This document shows positions 7,226-14,717 of a stretch of DNA of 23,028 nucleotides, one piece after another. The notes below the pieces were generated by a model. The model searched no databases. It worked only from the letters and a program-made list of their open reading frames with translations, and had not been told where the DNA came from. Source of the DNA: an uncultured Eisenbergiella sp. (GTDB lineage Bacteria > Bacillota > Clostridia > Lachnospirales > Lachnospiraceae); assembly GCA_948960675.1 (NCBI GenBank), contig CARDPF010000007.1, positions 1-23,028 on the forward strand, in the 5' to 3' direction. Within the stretch, counting starts at the first letter, position 1, and each line of letters opens with the position of its first letter. A program made the position numbers and the translations under genes.

Positions 7226-8287
7226 TTACACCTTCCCCGCCGCACCGTAAAAATCCCTGTACCACTCGGCAAATCTCCGAAGCCCTTCCCTAAGGGGCGT
7301 GGACGGCCTGAAGCCAAAATCCCTTTCCAAGGCGTCCGTATCCGCATAAGTAACCGCAACATCCCCCGCCTGCATCGGTACCAGTTCCCGGTGCGCCGCA
7401 AAATCATAATCCCTTGGCAGCACGCCTGCACGAACCAATTCTTCCTGCAGGATATTCACAAAATCCAGCAAATTTTCCGGATGGCTGTTGCCGATATTAT
7501 AAACCGCATAGGGCGGAACCGGAAGACCGTCCGCACCGGCTTTCTTTTCCGGGGCGCCCTGCATCACGCGCAACACACCCTCCACCACATCATCCACATA
7601 GGTAAAATCACGCCTACAGTTCCCGTAATTAAAAATCCGGATTTTTTCCCCCCGGATCAGTTTGTCCGTAAACCCAAAATACGCCATATCCGGCCGGCCG
7701 GCAGGTCCATAGACCGTAAAAAACCGCAAACCGGTAGAAGGAATGTTATACAATTTGGAATACGCATGCGCCATCAGTTCATTGCTTTTCTTAGTTGCCG
7801 CATACAAGGATACCGGATGATCCACCCTGTCCTCCACACTATAAGGAATCTTATCGTTCGCACCGTAAATACTGGAGGAAGAGGCATACACCAGATGCTC
7901 CACCGGATAGTACCGGCAGCCCTCCAAAATATTGTAAAATCCGATCAGATTGCTCTCCACATAGGCATCGGGGTTTACAATCGAATTGCGTACCCCCACC
8001 TGCGCGCCAAAATTCACCACCACCGCAGGCTTATATTTCCCGAAAATATCAAAAACGGCTGTTTTATCCGCCAGATTTCCCCTGACAAAAACAAAATCCG
8101 GATATTCGCACAGGCTTGCAAGACGCGCCTCCTTTAAGCGCACGTCATAATAATCGTTCATGTTGTCAAGGCCGATCACCCGGATGCCCTCTTTCTTTGC
8201 CAAAAGACGCTTCGCGAGACAGGAGCCGATAAACCCGGCCACTCCTGTTATGAAAATAGTGCGATCTTTTAAATCTATGTTCTGCAT
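7226..8287 (-). CDS. NAD-dependent nucleotide-sugar epimerase, UDP-glucuronate 4-epimerase-like
   Basis: This is a short-chain (extended SDR) epimerase of 353 residues. The NAD-binding turn GVAGFIG is at 15-21, a Ser-rich segment ASSSSIYG at 135-142, and the catalytic pair YAATK gives Tyr162 and Lys166. The segment LDNMNDYYDVRLKEARL is typical of enzymes that interconvert UDP-glucuronate and UDP-galacturonate, rather than UDP-glucose 4-epimerase or dTDP-glucose dehydratase. It would supply a uronic acid donor to the glycan locus upstream. The ATG at 8285-8287 has GGGAG five to six bases before it; an ATG 12 bases earlier lacks one. It has its own promoter (8378-8406), so it can be expressed apart from the rest of the cluster. 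Substrate choice between glucuronate and a related sugar is inference. Confidence 0.88.
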   Translation of the reverse strand: MQNIDLKDRTIFITGVAGFIGSCLAKRLLAKKEGIRVIGLDNMNDYYDVRLKEARLASLCEYPDFVFVRGNLADKTAVFDIFGKYKPAVVVNFGAQVGVRNSIVNPDAYVESNLIGFYNILEGCRYYPVEHLVYASSSSIYGANDKIPYSVEDRVDHPVSLYAATKKSNELMAHAYSKLYNIPSTGLRFFTVYGPAGRPDMAYFGFTDKLIRGEKIRIFNYGNCRRDFTYVDDVVEGVLRVMQGAPEKKAGADGLPVPPYAVYNIGNSHPENLLDFVNILQEELVRAGVLPRDYDFAAHRELVPMQAGDVAVTYADTDALERDFGFRPSTPLREGLRRFAEWYRDFYGAAGKV

Positions 8288-8521
8288 GTCTGCTCCCATC
8301 CGTCTGTTTTAGGGGGCGTCCCAGCAGGGGCCGCTGCAAATTTGTACTTTCCCCCTCCCGGGCACGCCGCTTATGCTATTTTAACATCCCTTTTTCTGTG
8401 TTTCAACCATTTTTTCCGATGAAAACCGACAAGCATAACAGACCTGATTACTATTCACGGCCCAATGTCATGTTTAGCCATGGGTTTTGGGAGACGTGGC
8501 GACGGGCAGGGAAGGCGGATC
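8288..8521 (-). other. intergenic region with the epimerase promoter and leader
   Basis: This 234-base gap is the longest non-coding stretch in the window. It holds the promoter at 8378-8406, an untranslated leader of about 80 bases that is GC-rich between 8300 and 8370, and an A/T-rich upstream part (8400-8460). I see no convincing terminator for the upstream epimerase-like gene (stop at 8522), no tRNA and no known riboswitch fold. Confidence 0.6.
8378..8406 (-). promoter_or_regulatory. sigma-A type promoter with extended -10
   Basis: Read on the minus strand, TTGAAA (8401-8406) and TAAAAT (8378-8383) are separated by exactly 17 bases. A TG lies one base before the -10, making it an extended -10. 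Transcription would begin near 8371, giving about 84 bases of leader before the epimerase ATG. It is the best promoter match noticed in the window. Confidence 0.75.
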
Positions 8522-9184
8522 CTAAAACTTAAGTTCCCGGATATCCGCCAGTGTTTCTTTATAGGGCTTTTGCTTGCCAAACAAAAGCGTGGTGCCCAGC
8601 ACAAAGCCGTCCACCCCCTTTGGCGCGTACTCCAGGATTTTATCCGCGCTGCACGCACCGTCCCAGACCATCTCAAAGTCCAGTTCCTCTTTGAGCGCCA
8701 GCATCTTTGTGATTTTTTTCCCCACGTAGGGCAGGTACATCTGCCCGGCGTTGCCGGGGTTGACCGACATCACCAGCACGCTTTTTACAATGCGCAGCAT
8801 TTCCATCACCGTCTCCACGCTTGTTCCCGGGTTTAAGGCAATGCCCGGTACCATCCCGGCGTCAATGATGCACTGCAGGGTGGTGGAGGGGTGGTATTCC
8901 GCCTCCGGATGGATGTAGACCGTATCGCCGGGCCGCAGGCGTTCCAAAAACAGGTGGATGCGGTTACAGGGGTGTTCGATCATCAGGTGGACATCCAGCG
9001 GTTTTTGGGTGGTTCTGGCAATGTAGGCCATATCGTTTAGGGACATGGCAAAGTTCGGGACATAGCGCCCGTCCATAATATCAATGTGGAAGGAATCAAT
9101 CCCTCCTTCCTCCAGGTTTTTTACTTCCTGCTCCAGATGGCCGTAGTCGGCGCACATCATGGAGGCGGTTAATTTAAAATCCAT
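8522..9184 (-). CDS. ribulose-phosphate 3-epimerase family protein (Rpe/AlsE-like)
   Basis: This is a 220-residue TIM-barrel ketose-phosphate 3-epimerase. Metal and catalytic residues seen are FHIDIMDG (His33, Asp35), DVHLM (His66) and VWDGACS (Asp175). The phosphate-binding strand is VNPGNAGQ (141-148) and GFVLGTTLLF is near the end. The length matches the family. The ATG at 9182-9184, after GGGGGA, starts directly at the first strand. A longer open frame upstream overlaps the FkbM gene and is not family-like. Its WDGA and NPGNAG variants resemble the allulose-6-phosphate and pathway-dedicated branches more than housekeeping Rpe. Placement at the end of a glycan operon suggests it makes a pentulose or hexulose phosphate for a donor sugar or polyol; that role is inferred. 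Confidence 0.82.
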   Translation of the reverse strand: MDFKLTASMMCADYGHLEQEVKNLEEGGIDSFHIDIMDGRYVPNFAMSLNDMAYIARTTQKPLDVHLMIEHPCNRIHLFLERLRPGDTVYIHPEAEYHPSTTLQCIIDAGMVPGIALNPGTSVETVMEMLRIVKSVLVMSVNPGNAGQMYLPYVGKKITKMLALKEELDFEMVWDGACSADKILEYAPKGVDGFVLGTTLLFGKQKPYKETLADIRELKF

Positions 9185-9257
9185 GGCTTCCCCCATTTTG
9201 CCGCACAGTTGTCTTTCCTGTGCGGTGTCGCGCCGGAAACGGCGCATGCAAAAATAC

Positions 9258-10325
9258 TCACTGCCCTGCCGGCACGGCGTATAGCACCGTATCCAAAATG
9301 TAAGGGCTGTAATGCCTAATGTATAAGCGGTGTCCCGGCAAAAGCTTATGAATGTACGCCGGTATTTCCCATACATCCTGCGGCTTATGGTACAGGCAGA
9401 CGGCCAGCTTGGGCTTCCACCGCCGGATGGTGGATTCCGCCCCTTTTAATGCCTCCAGTTCGGCGCCCTCCACATCCATCTTGATAAAAGTAACCGGAGC
9501 CCCTGGCTTTAGCGCCTCGTCCAGCCTTACCACGCGCACTGCCCCTCCCCCGCCTTCTTCCAGCCTTGAACCGGAGCCATGGGCATCATAAAAACCCAGC
9601 CTCGTGCTTACATTCCACAGCCCTGCCTCCTCCAGTTCCCATGGGACCTCGCAGTTTTTTCCAAAATTTTTAATACATGCCCGGTAATTTTCTTTATCCG
9701 GTTCAAACGCATAAATCCCGGCCGCGGCGCCTTTGGACCACCGGACGAAATCCAACGACGTTTGCCCGTCACAGCATCCCCCATCCACAAATATCTCCTG
9801 CGCCCCGGGCGTCATAATTTCCCTGTCAAAATAGATCTCCCTATCCGTGATGCTAAACCCGAATACCTGCCCCTGCAAAAACTGCAGCTGCCTAAGCTGA
9901 TGCAGCACCTGTGCTTCGTATTTCTCTGTCGCAACCACCACCACGCAGTCCCTGTACTTTTCCGTCAGGTCCGCCACGGAAATGATCTCTTTCCCGTAAT
10001 AGCGGCTTCCCACCTTTTTTGGGTCATTATCGCAAAAACAGCGGGCTTCGATTCCGGAACGGGCCAGACATTCATTCACCGCCCAGCCCCACACCCCTGC
10101 CCCAAACAAAACCACATCCCTGTCCCCCACAATGGCGGGGTCGTACAGGATATCCAGCAGGTTTTGGCAGCCGTCCCCCCTTTTTTTCCTGTACATCAAC
10201 AGGATCTCTTTAAAATACTGCCAGTCCCCGGTAAGGGAGTACAATAGCATCCGGCGGAAAATGGCTTTTGACTCGCTGTCCGCCAGCGCCTCATAAACAC
10301 CTTTCATTCCGTCATACATTCCCAT
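9258..10325 (-). CDS. FkbM family methyltransferase with N-terminal Rossmann module
   Basis: This is a 355-residue two-domain protein. After a helical lead, residues 69-160 form a dinucleotide-type Rossmann module: VVLFGAGVWG (71-80), then FCDNDPKKVG (97-106), then VVVVATEKYE (128-137). The C-terminal FkbM methyltransferase domain starts at FVDGGCCDGQTS (179-190, S-adenosylmethionine loop). It continues with YAFEPDKENY (205-214) and FIKMDVEGAE (280-289), all hallmarks of the family. FkbM enzymes O-methylate sugars and other small molecules. The start at 10325 is chosen as the first ATG with an upstream AGGA and avoids a GTG-initiated extension; the ATG at 10319 is an alternative. It sits 109 bases after the DUF4422 gene. 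A role in methylating the locus glycan is likely. Confidence 0.85.
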   Translation of the reverse strand: MGMYDGMKGVYEALADSESKAIFRRMLLYSLTGDWQYFKEILLMYRKKRGDGCQNLLDILYDPAIVGDRDVVLFGAGVWGWAVNECLARSGIEARCFCDNDPKKVGSRYYGKEIISVADLTEKYRDCVVVVATEKYEAQVLHQLRQLQFLQGQVFGFSITDREIYFDREIMTPGAQEIFVDGGCCDGQTSLDFVRWSKGAAAGIYAFEPDKENYRACIKNFGKNCEVPWELEEAGLWNVSTRLGFYDAHGSGSRLEEGGGGAVRVVRLDEALKPGAPVTFIKMDVEGAELEALKGAESTIRRWKPKLAVCLYHKPQDVWEIPAYIHKLLPGHRLYIRHYSPYILDTVLYAVPAGQ

Positions 10326-10434
10326 CTGTTCCCGTCCTTTCCCTGTTTCGCTTTCCCGGCTGCCATTAAGACACATTCCTTCAGCGTTCCGGCCCGCTAT
10401 CTGTATAAACCGGCAATCCTGCTGCACACAACCG

Positions 10435-11508
10435 TCAAACCAGCATATACCGCCCCGTATGGTAAATTTTCAGGCGGTTTTTATGGTACAAAAAATACAA
10501 TGTCAGCAGGCTTTCCCCAATATACCCGATATAACGGTCGCTCCTTTCCCCCCCTTTCGGAACGCTCAGTTCCTCCGTACGGGCCAGAACCGGAAAAAGC
10601 CAGGCGCAGTAGTCCGCCAGCACTTCCCGCCGTGCGATGACCAGATTGTAATTATAAAAATACGGCTGTCCAAAAACTTCCGGGAACGCCCCTGCATATT
10701 CCGGGTGCAATTCTTTTAACGCACACAGCATCGCTTCCCAGTCAGACTCTGCAATGTATCTGGCATGGTGCTCCCTGATGTCCGGCTCATGCAGGGTCGG
10801 ATACGGCAACACCACATCCGCCTGCCACAGCCTGCCCAAATCCTCTTTTGTCATGTCCAGTCCCCTCCGGTACTGGAACAAACCGTAATACTGCCCCTGT
10901 CCGCCGCCCTTCTTCCCCAGTACGTTTTTCCATATCCAGTAAAGCGCCGTCAGTTCACAATAATTTCCGTTTTTTTCCGAGATGTTTTCCCCTGTATCGT
11001 CTAAAAATCCTGCCCCGCCTCCCCTGTGCAATGCCGCACCGGCCTGCAGGGGACAGGCCCATGCGGGCCGGTCGTACCCTTTGCCAAGCTTTTTATCCCT
11101 GCCGGACACCGCCTCGAATACCTGCAGGGAAACATCCCTTCCTCCCACAGGCAGGCCATGCAGGCAGGGAAACCCTCCCAGCGCGTCAAAATACCTCTCC
11201 ATCAGCCGTGACTCCCTGCCTGCATCCATACAGGTAAAATGGCGGTAGCCATATCTCTGCAAGACCTCCACGATTGCGGGATGCTGGTCCTGCGGCGTCC
11301 CCACCAGAATATGGATGTCCTCCCGGCTGCGGCCGCATGTATCCGCAAATTCCCCGATCTCCCTGACCTGCAGCCCATCCAGCCATGCAGGGTTATTTTC
11401 CAGCGACCCCACCAAAAAGCATTCCATACTGCATTCCGGGTAGAGCAGCTTCACCGCCTTTTCCACCCCCAGCGCTATGGATTTTGCCCCATAAACCGCT
11501 ATCTTCAT
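10435..11508 (-). CDS. DUF4422 glycosyltransferase with N-terminal Rossmann-like module
   Basis: This is a 357-residue protein. Residues 1-110 look like a nucleotide-binding module without a full glycine motif: MKIAVYGAKSIALG, CFLVGSLENNP (30-40), IHILVGTPQD (65-74). From about 120 it is a DUF4422 domain, found in capsule loci and related to galactosyltransferase-like GT families. It has NYCELTALYWIWKN (182-195), YYGLFQYRR (207-215), a Pro/His-rich segment near 235-250, and FYNYNLVIARREV. The ATG at 11506-11508 follows AGGGAG, and the gene starts 12 bases after the GT4 gene ends. The donor and acceptor cannot be read from the sequence. Confidence 0.85.
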   Translation of the reverse strand: MKIAVYGAKSIALGVEKAVKLLYPECSMECFLVGSLENNPAWLDGLQVREIGEFADTCGRSREDIHILVGTPQDQHPAIVEVLQRYGYRHFTCMDAGRESRLMERYFDALGGFPCLHGLPVGGRDVSLQVFEAVSGRDKKLGKGYDRPAWACPLQAGAALHRGGGAGFLDDTGENISEKNGNYCELTALYWIWKNVLGKKGGGQGQYYGLFQYRRGLDMTKEDLGRLWQADVVLPYPTLHEPDIREHHARYIAESDWEAMLCALKELHPEYAGAFPEVFGQPYFYNYNLVIARREVLADYCAWLFPVLARTEELSVPKGGERSDRYIGYIGESLLTLYFLYHKNRLKIYHTGRYMLV

Positions 11509-11520
11509 CCCATCTCCCTT

Positions 11521-12639
11521 TCACCGGCAGACATTCTGCCCCCTGTAAAACTGTGCCAGCCGCCCCGCCGCAAGCCGGATGTCATAGCCCGCGTCCGCTA
11601 TTTGCGCATCCCATCTTCTCCTGTGGGGATCCGCCCCACACTCCAGAATCGCCTGCGCCCAGACCTGTTCCTCCAGCGGCAGAAAATCCGTCAGTTCCGT
11701 AATCCCAACCTCCCGGGACACCCTGTCCGAAACCAGGCACCGCAGTCCCGCAGCCTGCGCCTCCACCGCCGAAATCGGCAGTCCTTCAAACCGTGACGGC
11801 AGGCAAAATACATCCATCGCCTGCAGGTAATCCTCCGGGTTTTTCTGCCAGCCAAGACAGCGCACACTGTTGGCTATGCCAAGGTTTCCTGCCAGCGCCT
11901 CCATGTTTTTTAGCAGTTCCCCTTCCCCCAGAAAAAGCAAAAACAGGTTCCGGTTCTTTGCATGCGCACGGGCAAACGCCCGGATCAGGAATTCCTGGTT
12001 TTTAGAATAGCTGTACCTTCCAATGTTGCCCACCACGGTTTTCCTTTGTATTCCCAGGGCCATACGGATCCTTTCCCTTTTTTCCGGGTCAAAGCCATAT
12101 TTATCCACATCCACCGCATTGGGCAGGATGAGGATCCTCTCCCGGGGAATCTGCGGGCCAAACAGCCAGTCTGCAGCCCGGGCGGAGCATGCGCACAAAT
12201 CTGTGGCGTATTCCATCGAAAACGCCCTGCGGTAGGCTTCATTTTCCTTCTCCAGCCGGTTGCGCAATTCCCTGTCCGACGCGTCGATTCCGGTGCTGTG
12301 GGAATGGACGATCACCCTTTTGATCCCCATTTCCATGGCGATCTCCTCAATCAAAAACCCCCGCCATGAACTGGTATGCAGGTGGATTGCGTCAAAGCCC
12401 TCTGCCAAAATCCCCCTGATTTCCCTGACCATCCCCTCCCTGTCATCCCTCTGGGTATGGTGCAGCGTATAGGTGGGAAACCCGTATTTTTTCCACTCGC
12501 CGGTCTGTTCCAACGCCTGCGCGCCCTTGGTCAGGAATGCAAACGCAAATTCCTCGGTGTCCATATGGCGCATGTGGCTGAAAATGTAATGGTACACCCC
12601 GTTGCTCACATCCGCCGGTGTCATATGCAGGATTCTCAT
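11521..12639 (-). CDS. GT4-family glycosyltransferase
   Basis: This is a 372-residue GT-B fold retaining glycosyltransferase. The N-terminal half starts MRILHMTPADVSNGVYHY and includes HLHTSSWRGF (87-96) and VIVHSHST (109-116). The C-terminal half has VGNIGRYSYSKNQEFLI (203-219), LGEGELL (237-243) and the donor-binding motif FEGLPISAVEAQAAG (284-298) with the EX7E glutamates. The architecture resembles EpsF-like enzymes of exopolysaccharide loci. The ATG at 12637-12639 follows GGGAGGG closely; upstream in-frame starts at 12651 and 12666 are possible but give a non-family lead. It is one of the few transferases here without an added Rossmann module. Confidence 0.88.
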   Translation of the reverse strand: MRILHMTPADVSNGVYHYIFSHMRHMDTEEFAFAFLTKGAQALEQTGEWKKYGFPTYTLHHTQRDDREGMVREIRGILAEGFDAIHLHTSSWRGFLIEEIAMEMGIKRVIVHSHSTGIDASDRELRNRLEKENEAYRRAFSMEYATDLCACSARAADWLFGPQIPRERILILPNAVDVDKYGFDPEKRERIRMALGIQRKTVVGNIGRYSYSKNQEFLIRAFARAHAKNRNLFLLFLGEGELLKNMEALAGNLGIANSVRCLGWQKNPEDYLQAMDVFCLPSRFEGLPISAVEAQAAGLRCLVSDRVSREVGITELTDFLPLEEQVWAQAILECGADPHRRRWDAQIADAGYDIRLAAGRLAQFYRGQNVCR

Positions 12640-12721
12640 TTTCCCTCCCATCTGCCTACCTGACATGCGTCAATCCAAAACCCTGCCGCAGGCTGACAGG
12701 GCATCAAACCTGAGGTTCTTG

Positions 12722-13846
12722 TCATAGTGCCCCCATTCCCTTTTTCTTTACCACAGCCGCTATGATAAGCTGGTAATCCGGATCCAAAAAATCCAGTTCC
12801 CCTTTGTCCATTTCCTCGCTGCTGATTCCGTAAAGGAATCCGCAGGCCGCCTTTACGTTTCCGTATGTCTCCACCGCAACGGATTCTACTGCAGGATTCT
12901 GTGCAAACAATTCCCGCAGGGACATATCCGTAAATCCCCAGAAATGGCCATAGTGGATCTTCTCGTATTGGATGATCTGGGAAATGCCGGCAACCGTAAC
13001 CAGCGCACACCCGCCCGGCTTTAATATTTTTACCATGTGATCCGCCGCAGCGTGCAGGTCATAAATAAACGGCAGGGTCTGGGTACAGACCAGACAGTCG
13101 ATTTCCTCTTGCGGCAAGCCTTCCCCCGTGGCAAAATTTCCTTTGATCTGGTTTTTTTGCGGATCTTCCCCCTCCACATGCAGGACAACGGATTCCTTTA
13201 CCCTGTCCCCGCCAAACTGCAATGTATACCGCCGGTCCCCCACTTCCATTACCCTGCCCTGTATCAGGCTGCGCCGTCCTTCCAGAAACCGTTCTATATA
13301 GTACCGATCCACCGGTGTTCCCCTGTTCATGCCGTATGTATCGTCCAAGGGCCTTAGGGGAAGTGCCCTTAAAATCTGCCCGGCGCTTTGGTACAGCCCG
13401 GTATCTTTCAGCGCATGTACCAGCCCTTCCAGATTCGAGGGATCCGTCCGCAAAAGCAGTCCCCATTTTTCATTCCGGTAAAAAATATCCTCCCCCTCTA
13501 CAGCCAGCTGTCCCCCGTCCGTAAACAGCATCCTCTCAAACGCGTTATACGGCTCCAGCATCGGCCCAAACAAAATCCTGTCTTCGCAGACCCCCAGACC
13601 TTTGAGCTGCCTGTACATATCGCCCACCGCATAGGAAAGCAGGATGACGGGGATATCCGGATAGGAACAAACCGCCGCAGGGTTTTCCACCCTGATGCCC
13701 GTTTCCCCTTCCTTTTGCGGACACTGCCCGGGCGCCACCGCATTATCCAAAAACATTACGACATCGTACTTTTCCTGCAGTTCCTTTTTCTTCCTCTGGT
13801 AAACCATTCCCCGTCCAAAGAGGATTGCCTTCTCTTTTTTTCCCAT
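12722..13846 (-). CDS. class I methyltransferase with N-terminal Rossmann-like module
   Basis: This is a 374-residue two-part protein. Residues 5-95 form a nucleotide-binding-like module: AILFGRGMVYQ (7-17), VVMFLDNAVAPG (29-40), IPVILLSYAVGDMYRQL (65-81). From about 170 there is an S-adenosylmethionine-type methyltransferase domain with YGMNRGTPVDRYYIERFL (171-188), GRVMEVGDRRYTLQFG (197-212), CLVCTQTLPFIYD (251-263) and ILKPGGCALVTVAGIS (274-289). The glycine loop is altered compared with the usual ExGxGxG, as in methyltransferases associated with glycosyltransferase loci. The ATG at 13844-13846 lies four bases after the previous stop, with AGGG upstream. The likely role is glycan methylation or chain capping; the acceptor is unknown. 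Confidence 0.75.
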   Translation of the reverse strand: MGKKEKAILFGRGMVYQRKKKELQEKYDVVMFLDNAVAPGQCPQKEGETGIRVENPAAVCSYPDIPVILLSYAVGDMYRQLKGLGVCEDRILFGPMLEPYNAFERMLFTDGGQLAVEGEDIFYRNEKWGLLLRTDPSNLEGLVHALKDTGLYQSAGQILRALPLRPLDDTYGMNRGTPVDRYYIERFLEGRRSLIQGRVMEVGDRRYTLQFGGDRVKESVVLHVEGEDPQKNQIKGNFATGEGLPQEEIDCLVCTQTLPFIYDLHAAADHMVKILKPGGCALVTVAGISQIIQYEKIHYGHFWGFTDMSLRELFAQNPAVESVAVETYGNVKAACGFLYGISSEEMDKGELDFLDPDYQLIIAAVVKKKGMGAL

Positions 13847-13850
13847 TTCC

Positions 13851-14717
13851 CTAACCCCTGTATTTGTTCAAAAACACCTTATGTGTCCTGCGGGACGCCC
13901 GGTACTCCGTAAGGGAAGATTGATAATACTGGATATCAATCACCTCCAGTTCCCCATGCCGGTTATACGTATGCACCCCTAAAATTTCCTTCTTTGTCTC
14001 CACCCGTATATCCTTGGGAAAAATCCTTTTTACCACGTGCTCTTGGTAATTGGGCCACAGGGAGTCAATCTGGCTGAACACCAGCCCTTCGCCATACAGG
14101 TTTTGGCAGTTCTGCGAAACCCGGATCAGCCTGCCGTCCTGGTGCAGGATATTTCCCCCGGGCCGCGTCAGCCCCCTGTCCGTCGCGATGACAAGGGGGG
14201 AGCCCACCGTTTCGTCCTCCATTTTTTTAAACAGGAGCAGGTTTCCCTCATCCCCCGGCAGTCTGGGGGCAAACGTAAAGATATACCGCTCCCCTTCCTG
14301 CTCCAAAAAAGTGGTGTCCACATACCGCACATTCCGAAACAGGCACTCCGTCTGCTCCCACCGGCCGGGAAATTCCACCAGGCGGTAAATGCCCACCTCA
14401 TTTTTCTGCCAGGATTCCGGGCACATAAAAAGGCTGTCCCCCCTGACATATACGTTGGGATAGGAAAGATGCCAGTGCTCGTCCATGGACACCTGCCATT
14501 CCCCGAATTCCCCGTTTTCATATATGCAATAGCCGATCACGCCATTGCGCTCGGAACGGTAGAGGAATAGTTCCGCAAACAGGTATATTTTTCCCCGGTA
14601 TGCAACCAAAAACGGATCCGCTGCCCAGGCATAGGGCGGATTCTTTACCAATCGGAACGGTTCCTCTTTTGAAGTCCGGTATGCGATTTGCCAATGTATG
14701 TAACGCCATCTGTTCAT
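13851..14717 (-). CDS. GINT1-N-like five-bladed beta-propeller protein of glycan loci
   Basis: This is a 288-residue protein made of repeated beta-hairpins. Motifs follow the domain seen at the N-terminus of plant glucosamine inositolphosphorylceramide transferase 1 and in bacterial glycan loci: ADPFLV (33-38), YLFAE (45-49), HLSYPNVY (83-90), MCPES (98-102), DRGLTRPGGNI (180-190), LIRVSQNC (197-204), YGEGLVF (208-214) and GVHTYN (247-252). These resemble GH43/GH68-like propellers with acidic residues in the central channel (Asp34, Glu101). Whether it acts as a hydrolase, transferase or sugar-binding partner is not established. The start overlaps the previous stop as ATGA, indicating translational coupling to the TagF-like gene. 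No signal peptide is visible, so it should act in the cytoplasm. Confidence 0.7.
   Translation of the reverse strand: MNRWRYIHWQIAYRTSKEEPFRLVKNPPYAWAADPFLVAYRGKIYLFAELFLYRSERNGVIGYCIYENGEFGEWQVSMDEHWHLSYPNVYVRGDSLFMCPESWQKNEVGIYRLVEFPGRWEQTECLFRNVRYVDTTFLEQEGERYIFTFAPRLPGDEGNLLLFKKMEDETVGSPLVIATDRGLTRPGGNILHQDGRLIRVSQNCQNLYGEGLVFSQIDSLWPNYQEHVVKRIFPKDIRVETKKEILGVHTYNRHGELEVIDIQYYQSSLTEYRASRRTHKVFLNKYRG

Noticed and set aside
7148..8137. Plus-strand open frame of 330 codons opposite the epimerase
   Set aside because: Antisense shadow; the minus strand shows all catalytic motifs of an extended SDR epimerase, and the plus frame has no recognisable domain.
9185..9376. N-terminal extension of the ribulose-phosphate-epimerase-like gene
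   Set aside because: It overlaps the FkbM gene out of frame; the family begins at MDFKLTASMM, where a GGGGGA ribosome binding site is present.
10326..10434. Internal promoter between the DUF4422 and FkbM genes (TTGTGT and TTATAC at 17 bases)
   Set aside because: The -35 has only the TTG in common with consensus and the gap lies inside a continuous operon; too weak to call.
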